Positions 13,101 through 25,100 of a stretch of DNA of 64,000 nucleotides are shown piece by piece. Below the pieces are notes generated by a model that worked only from the letters and a program-made list of their open reading frames with translations, ran no database searches and had not been told where the DNA came from. The position numbers and the translations under genes were made by a program. Source of the stretch: Notospermus geniculatus (Eukaryota; Nemertea; Pilidiophora; Heteronemertea; Lineidae); the NCBI GenBank assembly GCA_002633025.1, contig NMRB01000076.1, forward strand, positions 578,065 to 642,064, read 5' to 3'. Position 1 is the first letter of the stretch. Every line of letters starts with the position of its first letter.

Positions 13101-16100
13101 AAGTGTCAGTTGGTATTCAACTTGAAGGTAGCCTCTGAAGACTGGTATCTGCTGACTGTTGGTATTCTAGGTGTCAGTTGGTATTCTAATGTGAAGGTAG
13201 CCTCTGAAGACTGTATCTGCTGACTGATGGTAGTCTATTGGTTGATAGCCTCTTAGGACAGGAGTTGGTTGGTAGATATTCTAAACTGAGGATTGCCCAA
13301 AAGACTGGTATCTGCTGACTTCTGATATTCTAATGGTTGGTAGCCTACAAGGACAGTCGGTTGATAGGTATTCTATTTAAGTGTAGCCCAAAAGACTGGT
13401 ATCTGCTGACTGACTTGGTATTCTAATGGTTGGTGGCCTCCAAGGACAGGTGTCGGTTGGTATTCTAATTGATGGTAGCCCCAAAGACTGGTATCTGCTG
13501 ACTATTGGTATTTTTATGGAAGGTAGCATCCAAAGACTGGTAGGCTATTTGCTGGCTGTTGGTTTCATAATAGAGGGTAGCCCCAGACTGGTTCCTACTG
13601 GCTCATGGTATTCAAATGCAGGGTGGCCTCCCAGGACATTGTCGGGTGGGACTCAGTCCTTCTGTGTCAGGTATCAGTTGGCATTCACAGGAAGGTGGCA
13701 ACCAATGATTGGAGTTGGTGATCTGATGAAAAAGTACGGTGTTTTTGTAGGTAGAGTTCCCTCTATCATGTCTGTGTAGTTTTCTTGAGAAGGATGTCAT
13801 CCAATAGTAAGTATTTCCCCATCTTCTCAAGGCAAGGTGCCTTTCCCACAAAGGGTGCCAGTTGGTATTAGAAGGGTGTCATCTGGGATGGTTGTCAGTT
13901 AAGGGCTGTTCAACTGCACTTCATATTACCATCAGTCGCAATACTCCATGTTACGGATGTGATGTGCGTGAAATAGTACTGGTGGAAAGAATTGTGTGGG
14001 TGTGACAGCACGATAGTTCGTGGACCAAAAGTGGCTTTTTTTAAGGAGGACATTATGGAACTGCACAGCAAGAGTGTACAATTTGCCAGCAAGCAGGTGT
14101 GGGTGGTTTCACATGGATGGACTCCAATGCCAGGAAAACAATCTTGAGCTGAGCTGAGCTTGAAATGAGCTGAGGAAAGAGCAGCTGAAGGCAATCAAGG
14201 TTCATTAAGTTTTTCCTCTAATAATTTTCTCACCAAACGTGACATCAGGTGGAAAATCGCCATTCATCAAGAGCTAGCTGACAGAGCTGATCAAACATGC
14301 TATGGCAGTCTGAACACTGACAGACGAGCTTGTCAGTATTCCTACTACCAGCAAAGCTGACGCATCTTGGGATATCTTACAACTACCACCATAATCCCAA
14401 GGAGCTGACAGCATGTAATTTCATCGACAACTCATTCGGAAAACAGATACCATGGAAACTCCATAGACGTGTCTCAAACAGATGCTATATGTACTATACT
14501 TTTATTGACAGAAGACGCGACTCGTAGGCCTAGTATGACGAAGGAATAATACATTAGCTGAAAAATAATCCCCTCGTGGCGAGTGTTGTACGTTCTGCGT
14601 GCGTCATCCACGGGGGGCAGTGGGGGAGGCCAAGTTACATGACGAAGGAGCAGTCAATAATCCCCTTGTGGCAAGTGTTTGATGTTTTGTGTGCATCATC
14701 TGCTTACTGAGGGGGGGGGGGGGGCAGTGACCAAGGCAATCATTCCAGGGGCTGATTCTCTGAATTTCAAACAAGGAACCAGAAAAATATCTCCAGTTTC
14801 TTCGAATATACATGTACTTCAAATGGTTTCAGCTATGACATGGGTGTTATGTCAGACGACAACACACTTATGGGGCTGTATTCTAGAAGCTTCCTTAACT
14901 CTAAGGTTTACCTTTAGCTATTGTTTGCAAAGCAAAATACAAAAGCTTAAAGTGGACCTTAGAGTTAAGGAGGCTTCCAGAACACAGGCCATGGAATTTG
15001 CAGCAAGAAAAGATGAAGTTACCTTTCTTGGGAGACTTTGTCACCTGGGGTTTTACTCCAGCTTTTGGACTTGCTTTACTATCGCTGACCTGAAAGAGAA
15101 TGTCAAATATACGCATCAAAATACAGTTTAACAATGGAGGAAAATCACAAACTGTCAAAAAGGTAAAATGGGATTTAAAAGAACTGACACCTGGTAAAGA
15201 CAAACTGGCTATTTTGGACTCTCTGCGACACTACTGTTTCTTTGCACCATTTCTAGTTTTGTGCTGATAGAAATATTTCTGGTGGAAATAATTTGTTTGC
15301 TCCCCACCTTCTGCAACAAAGCGGCGAAGAGGAAATGGCAACTTGGCCATCAGTTGAGGGATGGTCTATTTAGATCATCATATACATGTATGGAGTGAGT
15401 TCTTTGCACTTGTTACGACAAATGGCGTCGACGTTCTCCATGTCCTGCCGTGGGGTGCACATGCAACTCGTGTAACACCCTAGATGTTGCAATTTCTTTG
15501 GTACCATAATCTGCCGATTATGACCATGTGTCCTTGCCCGATACAGGAGCGCATCAACCTGGCATTGCCTTGCCAATGCCCGAACTTTAGGATCAATATC
15601 ACCTTAACTTGTCGCATCTTGTAAATATTCTATGATCGGACCTAATTCAGCGTCTCCCTTTTGCATTTCTAACAGTTTCTCTGGTCCAGGCAACCAACTA
15701 TCAAACAGTCCATGTTCCCCTTGGTGGCAGAGGTGGTAAATGCGGTGTATCCTATGGAATCTGATAGTAAGCATGATCTGTCGACTGATTGGCTGGTATT
15801 CATAAAAGTTAGCAAATGCTTTTTACTTAAGATTTGCACAGCGAGGTCCAATGTAAATGTAGGCTACTGCAAAACTTGAAGCAAAAGCGTTCGCTACCTT
15901 TTATGAATATCAGCCATTGTGCTCCTCATCTTTTACTCCCCCGAATCCTGTTCACCAGGTCAATTTCCCTCATTTCATCAGGAAGACCAAGTTTCTTTCT
16001 GGGTGACATATGTAATTTGGGAAAACACTTTCCATGCCAGGCGGTGCCGGAGAAAGAACTGCATGTGCATGATCATTATTCAAACTCACTGGCTCGGGAT

Positions 16101-19100
16101 GGCATCTAGCATCAAACCTGATGGAGAAGTGACCATGCCTAACACGTCGCATATTAAAGGACCACTGTATTGCATCTTTCTGTCGACAGCCGGCGCCACC
16201 GGCACCATGCTCCAATACTGTAGTTAAGCCTTTCGCCCCAGTGTTGGAGAATGTATGATTACAGTCTCGGTCACCCAACCGCTGGGGATCGAACAATTTT
16301 GTGTAGCAGTACTGCGGAACGAAACGGCTGGCTGCGCGAGACTAGTTGCATGCGGTAGTTTACCAAGTCGTTAATAGAGGTCTCCCCCTTAACGCGGGTA
16401 GGGGTAATGCAGGATTGGGAAGCAATACTGTGGTCCTTTAATGTTCTCTTCTAAGGCATGTACCTTCGATTCAACATACAACTCTTTTTTGCCCCCTCGA
16501 GCTTCAGCTTTATGCGCCTCAGAAAAGATTCTCTGAACTTCGAGATTAATAAGGCACTTTTCTGCAGCTCGGCTCAGACCATGCATGAGGCAGGGAGCAA
16601 TGCCACCAATCGTTGACACTAAAGCTCCATCATAAGCTCGATCCATTGGAATGTCCATGTCAGTCCTGAAACGACTTTTTGGGTCAACTACTAGTAACTG
16701 TTTCGAGGACGTGTCACAGGAGTGGTGAATGTCCCACCCTGTTTTTGTGTGGGCCCAAGGGGGTCCTCCTCATGCACTACTGATTACTGCCATGATGAAT
16801 TTCAGGTCAGCACTTAGAAAGAATGTGTGATCTGCAATCAGATTCTGAAGAAAACGTTCAAGTTGGCCCTTGACATCTGAAGCAATATTATCCCTGTTGT
16901 CGCCTTCATAAAAGATGTAGAGGGGATAAACTTTCTTACAACTATGGTAAAGTACACCATGTTGTCTGGCCTCGTCATTCAGCACATTCACTGACAAGAA
17001 TGTGCCTGCCTTGCCACCAACCTCCCTACCATCACCATTGAACTTGAAGTGCTTTGGGGGGGGGGTCGGGATATACACTAGCATAACATACATACCGTAA
17101 CATCTAACATAACATATGTGACCCCATGACTTAAAAAATGAGGCATGGTGTGAAACAATAAATATGCTAAGGTTTGCATGTACAATCAGGCCGCTATAGC
17201 ATGATAGGGGGCAGGAAATGTACCGCTACACGTGCGTGGTGTTTCCAGGTCCCTCAATGAGGGCCAAAAGTAGTGTACCAGTCCAGACTACATGTGTATG
17301 CTCTTGAGTGCTATACGGTGAATTTCATGGAAGCAACTCGGCATACCATGAGACCAAGTATGGTCGAAAGATCCAACCTGATTGTTGTAACTCCAGAACT
17401 CTCATTGAGATCATGAATGTTCTTATTTACTTCCCTCACTACTTCTTCCAAATTTCGCTGCTGACATGTTACCTCTGATGGGGTAAACATGCGGATCTTC
17501 AAGTGTTGTTTTCTTTCTACGGCGCCCGTTACGGGACATGTATTTTTTTAAAAAAATCTCGCACTGCGTGTTTTAATCTCGCACTGCGTGTTTTAATCTC
17601 GCACTGCGACTTTTTAAAGTCGCACTGCGACTTTTAATCTCGCAGTGCGACTTTTTAATCTCACAATCTCACACTGCGACTTTTAATCTCGCACTGCGAC
17701 TTTATAAACTCGCACTGCGTCTTTATAAACTCGCACTGCGACTTTTTAAAAAGTCGCACTGCGACTTTATAAACTCGCACTGCGACTTTTTAAAGTCGCA
17801 CTGCGACTTTTTAAAGTCGCACTGCGACTTTTTAAAGTCGCACTGCGACTTTTAATCTCGCAGTGCTACTTTTTAATCTCACAATCTCACACTGCGACTT
17901 TTAATCTCGCACTGCGACTTTATAAACTCGCACTGCGATTTTTAAAACTCGCAGTGCGAATTTTTAAAGTCGCACTGCGCCTTTAATCTCGCACTGCGAC
18001 TTTTTAATCTCACAATCTCACACTGCGACTTTTAATCTCGCACTGCGACTTTATAAACTCGCACTGCGACTTTATAAACTCGCAGTGCGACTTTTTAAAC
18101 TCGCACTGCGACTTTTTAATCTCACAATCTCGCACTGCGACTTTTAATCTCGCACTGCGACTTTATAAACTCGCACTGCGTCTTTATAAACTCGCACTCC
18201 GACTTTTAAAACTCGCACTGCGACTTTTTAATCTCGCACTGCGACTTTATAAACTCGCACTGCGACTTTTAAAAAAGTCGCACTGCGACTTTATAAACTC
18301 GCACTGCGAGATTATAAAGTCGCAGTGCGAGTTTAAAAAGTCGCACTGCGAGTTTAAAAAGTCGCACTGCGAGTTTAAAAAGTCGCACTGCGAATTTATA
18401 AAGTCGCAGTGCGAGATTATAAAGTCGCAGTGCGAGATCAAAAGTCGCAGTGCGAGATTTAAAAGTCGCAGTGCGAGATTTAAAAGTCGCAGTGCGAGTT
18501 TAAAAAGTCGCACTGCGAGATTAAAAGTCGCAGTGTGAGATTGTGAGATTAAAAAGTCGCAGTGCGAGATTAAAGGCGCAGTGCGACTTTAAAAAGTCGC
18601 ACTGCGAGTTTTAAAAATCGCAGTGCGAGTTTATAAAGTCGCAGTGCGACTTTTTTAAAAGTCGCAGTGCGAGTTTATAAAGTCGCACTGCGAGATTAAA
18701 AAGTCGCAGTGCGAGTTTTAAAAGTCGGAGTGCGAGTTTATAAAGACGCAGTGCGAGTTTATAAAGTCGCAGTGCGAGATTAAAAGTCGCAGTGCGAGAT
18801 TGTGAGATTAAAAAGTCGCAGTGCGAGATTAAAAGTCGCAGTGCGACTTTAAAAAGTCGCAGTGCGAGATTAAAACACGCAGTGCGAGATTAAAACACGC
18901 AGTGCGAGATTTTTTTTAAAAAATACATGTCCCGTAACGGGCGCCGTAGAAGATCAACAACATTAACGATTGTATCTAAATCTCTTTGAGAAGGGTAAAC
19001 ATGAATTAGCCATTTAGTGAATAGACTGCTTGATTGCCAGAGGCATAAAAAATAACGAAACGAGAGGTGAGTGCCAAATACGACATTATTAGTTCTCTAG

Positions 19101-22100
19101 ACAATAGTGGACGAATTCAATGTACTGCAGGGGGAAACCAGAGTGCCTGGAGAAAATCTGCGCTGTCAGAGAGATTCAACCTCTCTAATACGCAAGTACC
19201 GAGTTCGACTGGGAATCGAACCTGGAATCTCGGAGGTGACAGGCGCCGTCTTTCTATTGCTCCACTCCACTCTCACAGCCCAAACTCCAGTGTTTCCGCC
19301 AAAGGGTACTAGGGAGGGTACCCTCAAAGGAACAGAAAAGGGTCATTTTCTTTAATTTCATGGGGTTTTTGTTGATTTTGAAGAAATTAGTACCCTCAAA
19401 AAAATTACACCCTTTTTCATTGGTAAAGGCGTTTTAAGGCAAAAGGCGATTTTAACACAATCTTCTACCTTTGTCTGCCCCCCCCCCCAAATATAGTAAA
19501 TACATGTATAGTGCAAAATTTCAAAAATATAGTGAATATATTGATATAGTAAATATAGTGATGGGCTGCCAAAAATATTGTGCAGTAAATATAGTGCCGC
19601 TGTGAGCCCTGCGAACCTACACCACTCATTCAGTGTGATACCCTTTTTCATTGGTAAAGGCGTTTTAGGTCACATCAGTTTTAAAATACTGATGAATGTG
19701 TATGACACGACATGTGTTGTACACATGCTGACACATAACGTCCAGATCCTACATGTATGTGCTTCATAACATCATGATCATTGGTTGCACGAAATCATTA
19801 CAATCACAAAATTCACACCATAATAGCTAGTGTTAGTGAGACACCCACCTTTGTAGTTTTAAAATACTGATGAATGTGATTCAGAAAATGTGTTCACTTG
19901 CTTGTTTTTTAGCATGATTTAGTGATCAGGGCCCAAATCCATAAAACCTTGCTAGGCTTAGTTGCCTGCTAAAGTGCCCAGTTTGTACAGACCGATGTAC
20001 ACAACTAGCAACCAACTAAGCTAGCAAAGTTTTATGGATTTCGGCCCTGGTGAACAAGACTAAAGTCTGCAGTATGGTCAAACGATCCAACCTAATTGTT
20101 GTAACTCCTGAACTCTCATTGAGATCATGAATGTTCTTATTTACTTCCCTCACTACTTCTTCCAAATTTCGCTGCTGACATGTTACCTCTGATGGAGTAA
20201 ACATGCGGATCTTCAAGTGTTGTTTTTGTTCTAAGTGGCTGTTGTATTTGTTTAAGCGTACTGGCACAATTGTCGAAATTTTTGTTCTTATGCCCAGTGT
20301 CGAAAAATACTTCACGAACAAATCAAGATTATCGAGTAAAGTGGGAAGTGGCCCATCAAATCAAACAGGTACATACTTGGGGAAACACTTTACCTGGAAC
20401 TACAAGAGTCATTATAAAATATTACAACATCCGCACAATAAGCAAAGCAAGTAATGACAAAGACAAGAATAGCATGAAGAACAATTAGATAATAAACGTA
20501 AATAAATTAGAATTAGAAGCTGGATTTGGTTCGCAAGAACAACAGCTTAAAGTAAATGAAACTATAAGCAAATATTAACAATGATAAAATAATCTCGAAG
20601 ATAAGTAGTCTAATCACCAAAAGATTCAGGCAAGTAATTCTCTCTGAGGTGGTTGCACTCTAAAAGTGAACTCAGCAGACAGACACTTACCAGTAGCCTT
20701 TTATATAGCCAGTGTGATCAGCATGTGAGGATAATTAGCCAAAATGTCGCTGGCAATCAGGCAACCCACTCCCCCAATTAAGCCAGCTTCCACGTCATCA
20801 TGATGATGACCTAGCACATCATATTTCTAAGTCATTAGAAAAAATCTTCAGTCCTGAAAGTTTCACTTAGGCAAGGTCTACTGTAAATGAACAGAAATTT
20901 GCCTCCTGTCGATGCCCAGCAGGCAAATAGTGCTGACGGTTTGGATGGTTTGAGACCAACCTTTAGATCTTCATGTAGGGTGTTCAGGAGGAACGACAAG
21001 AATTCCTGGGCATCATGCTGCTCAATATTCACTTAAGTTTCATTGACCTAGCCAATGGTTCGCTCTTGAAATGAATTATCAGTATGGTCGGAAATCCAAC
21101 CATATTGATTTGCGATAGAAGCTTGGATGCTTCCATCTTTGTCTCGCACTGAGGACAGTCCCACTCATTATCACCCGATAACCTTTCCTCGGCAAAGTGC
21201 AAGTCAAAGCAATCATGAATTGACCAATTCATCTGTAGGTCAAATGAATTAGTTTTTGCCAGATTTTCCTTACGAATGATGATGGCGAGTCGAACGACTT
21301 ACCGAGGTCTAAATTCATCCGAGTCAAAGAAGGACTGGAGTGGTATCCTGTTACTTGGCTTGGACACTGGATGTTTGAGTTCTGGTAACACGTGTTCCCC
21401 ATGTTGTCAAGTCCTGTCAACCCTGGGTAGGTTGTCTGTATTAAAGGAGCTGGACGTCCAAGTTGTAAACAAACTCGTTTGTTTACAAACAGTGGCCTGC
21501 AAACTAGTTTTATTCCTTTGTGAAGGTGGCAGCACCAGTGATCGTTAGACTGGTGCCCGGTCCAATGCAACTCACTCACGATATTCATGTCAGTACATAT
21601 AACCGACAATAGGTGGCAGCACCGCAGGCGTCGCGTGGATAGAGAACCAGTGAGTGAGTGTTTACAACTTGGATGTCCAGCTCCTTTAAATGCTAAGTCC
21701 ATAAATGCCAGCTATTTCAAGCTCAGAGTTGGAAATTCCACATAGGCCTATTTCCAAATAATTCCACCTGCCATAAAATTTGTTTCACAGGGGTATCTGC
21801 CAACAACACCCACCCCTTGAAATAGCTTTAAGTCTTTATAGAAAAAACCTTTTCCCCTTTCAGGTATTGGGTTTTACGACCCTTCTTGATACGGTTTTGT
21901 ATAGTCTTGATGGATACTATACTTTGTTCCAAAGTCGTTTACCTTTGTTGGCGGTTTGTAAATTTGCTTGAGATACTCATCTCGCCTTGTCTGTCTCGTG
22001 GGTCGAGGTTGGATGCACAACGAAAAATCCATCCCATTGGCGACAGATCGTGCCTCGATGAGGGACGTATTTAGTTGAAGTTCCTCCTGGGTTCTTGAAT

Positions 22101-25100
22101 TTCCAAAGTTCGACAATGACGCCATTAGTGATACTGGAAAGTGGCCCATCAAACAGGGTGTTGCCATTGATGAGCCAGTCCTCTGTGATAACCAGCCTGT
22201 ATGCTGCCACAGAACATCTCGTGGACAGCTTTTGAGGGCAAAGTTTCCACCTTGACCCTTCAGCCACAGCTGCAACAGCCATGGAGCTACTCCTGGCTAC
22301 CGTCTCATTACTGGGTCAATCCACTCGCGTAAGGAGGGGTGGTCGCTAAGCATTGCAGACGCGTCGTCACTGGACTCCGATAAATAATCCGCAGTCATCA
22401 ACCTTGGATGGTGTAGTGGTTTAAACGATCCACCAGGAAGAGTTGGTCGAATTACCTCTTCGATCTGAAGATCAGTCAGCTGAGACAAAACTCGCCTTCT
22501 AGAATGAATCATCTGATGGGTTTCCTGTCGTTCCAGCACTTTGACGATGACACCAGGGAATCTGAGGTTCCAGCAGCTGGAAGACACCAGCGGGGGTGAC
22601 ATTCTTAAAAGATCGTCAAAAATAAATGCCCATTTGTGTCAATATAGCCTTGGGTGTATGTCAGTTAGTATTCTAAAGGAGAACATCCTTCCTTTAAGGA
22701 CTGGTGTCAGTTGATATTCTAATGGAGGGTATTCTCCACTCTGATGTCAGTTGGGTATTCTTAGAAAGGAGAGTCCTCCTATAATCAATGGCTGTTGGTC
22801 TTCTAATGAGGTTGGCCTCCAAGGCTGATGGGAGTTGGTGTTATTGTTTATGAAGGGGTGTCCAGTGAAAGATGGCTGCATGATATCCTCCAATGACTGA
22901 TATCTGCTGACTGCCAGTATTCTGTAGCCTCTGAACACTGGTATCCGCTGACTGGTATTCTAGGTGTCAGTTGGTATTCTACTTGAAGGTAGCCTCTGAA
23001 GACTGGTATCTGCTGACTGTTGGTATTCTAGGTGTCAGTTGGTATTCAACTTGAAGGTAGCCTCTGAAGACTGGTATCTGCTGACTGTTGGTATTCTAAG
23101 TGTCAGTTGGTATTCAACTTGAAGATAACCTCTGAAGACTGGTATCCGTTGAATGTTGGTATTCTAGGTGTCAGCTGGTATTCTAATGTGAAGGTAGCCT
23201 CTGAAGACTGGTATCTGCTGACTGATGGTAGTCTAATGGTTGATAGCCTCTTAGGACAGGAGTTGGTTGGTAGATATTCTAAACTGAGGATTGCCCAAAA
23301 GACTGGTATCTGCTGACTTCTGATATTCTAATGGTTGGTAGCCTCCAAGGACAGTCGGTTGATAGGTATTCTATTTAAGTGTAGCCCAAAAGACTGGTAT
23401 CTGCTGACTGACTTGGTATTCTAATGGTTGGTGGCCTCCAAGGACAGGTGTCAGTTGGTAATTCTAATTGATGGTAGCCCCAAAGACTGGTATCTGCTGA
23501 CTATTGGTATTTTTATGGAAGGCAGCATCCAAAGACTGGTAGGCTATTTGCTGGCTGTTGGTTTCATAATAGAGGGTATAGTCCCAGACTGGTTCCTACT
23601 GGCTCATGGTATTCGAATGCAGGGTGGCCTCCCAGTACATTGTCAGGTGGGGCTCAGTCCTTCTGTGTCAGGTATCAGTTGGCATTCACAGGAAGGTGGC
23701 CACCAATAGACAAATCCCAAATTGACGTAAACGGGAAAGATCTGCGCACTTCCGCCGAAATAGCAACAAGAACCTCGGTCTGAAACTGAATGACGTGACG
23801 CAGAGAACCCCACGACAGTGACTTGGACGACGTTACGTCAGAGTTGACCATTCTGAATCACGTATTGCGTCACGTCAGCTGGTTTCAGATCGAGGTTCTT
23901 GTTGCTATTTCGGCGGAAGTGCGCAGAACTTGGAATTTGGGATTTGTCTATGATTGGAGTTGGTGATCTGATGAAAAAGTACGGTGTTTTTGTAGGTAGA
24001 GTTCCCTCTATCATGTCTGTGTGGTGTTCTTGAGAAGGGTGTCATCCAATAGTAAGTATTTCCCCATCTTCTCAAGGCAAGGTGCCTTTCCCACAAAGGG
24101 TGCCAGTTGGTATTAGAAGGGTGTCGTCTGGGACGGTTGTTAGTTAAGGGCTGTTCAACTGCACTTTGTATTACCATCAGTCGCAATCCTCCATGTTACA
24201 GATGTGATGTGCGTGAAATAGTACTGGTGGAAAGAATTGTGTGGGTGTGACATCACGACACTTCGTGGACCAAAAGTGGCTTTTTTTAAGGAGGACAATG
24301 GAACTGCACAGCAAGAGTGTACAATTTGCCAGCAAGCAGGTGTGGGTGGTCTCACATGGATGGGTTCATCTTGACTACTCAAGGATTGTGACATCGCTCC
24401 GCCCTCCGACTACGCTCGCACAAACCCTTGACGAACTTCGCTGTGGGAAGCTGTTTCCAACCGGATGTTCCTGTTCGTGGACTGACTCCCACTGTTAGTT
24501 TACGATTTTCATCATAGATCGTTAACATTTGCAATAAACCTGAACATTTCTAAATACCACATCAGTTTTTCTGTACACCCACCTTCTCTGGTTTTAGAAA
24601 ATTGACGGTATTTTTGTTCAACAGCATAGTTCATGAGAGTGGTGGGTAAATCGCAATAGATAGAATGGCTGACCATCCTCGTTCCTAATACTTTCGAACC
24701 ACAAAATATACAGCGGTTGGTTTGACTGGCTTGGTGCCAACCTGGCAGCGAGGTTGGCTAACGAGTGTTCTGATTGGTGCACCGCAACTCGAGGTGCGAG
24801 AGAAACAGGAACTCTGGCGAAGTTCTCCATGGGTTTGTGCGTACGAAGTATGAGGTAGTACAGACACATGGTAGTCCATGATGGGATGGGTTCAAAGCGA
24901 GGAAAACAATCTTGAGCTGAGCTGAGCTTGAAATGAGCTGAGGAAAGAGCAGCTGAAGGCAATCGAGGTTCATTAAGTTTTTCCTCTAATAATTTCCTCA
25001 CCAAACGTGACATCAGGTGGAAAATCGCCATTCATCAAGAGCTAGGTGACAGAGCTGATCAAACATGCTATGGCAGTCTGAATACTGACAGACGAGCTTG

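Larger units (their letters stand above)
12256..15232. repeat. Duplicated block 1, left copy (pair 22201-25997)
   Basis: Nearly identical, same orientation, to 22201-25997. It contains the unidentified frame, a 73-bp minisatellite, a MITE and exon B. It lacks two insertions found in the right copy (23707-23950 and about 24369-24894). Confidence 0.85.

Noticed and set aside
18247-18513. 88-codon minus-strand frame with LALRLL repeats
   Set aside because: It is only a translation of the 20-bp repeat units.
17568-18912. CRISPR-like regular array
   Set aside because: The spacing is too short, the 'spacers' are simple A/T tracts, both orientations occur and the DNA is eukaryotic. It is a minisatellite in a foldback element.
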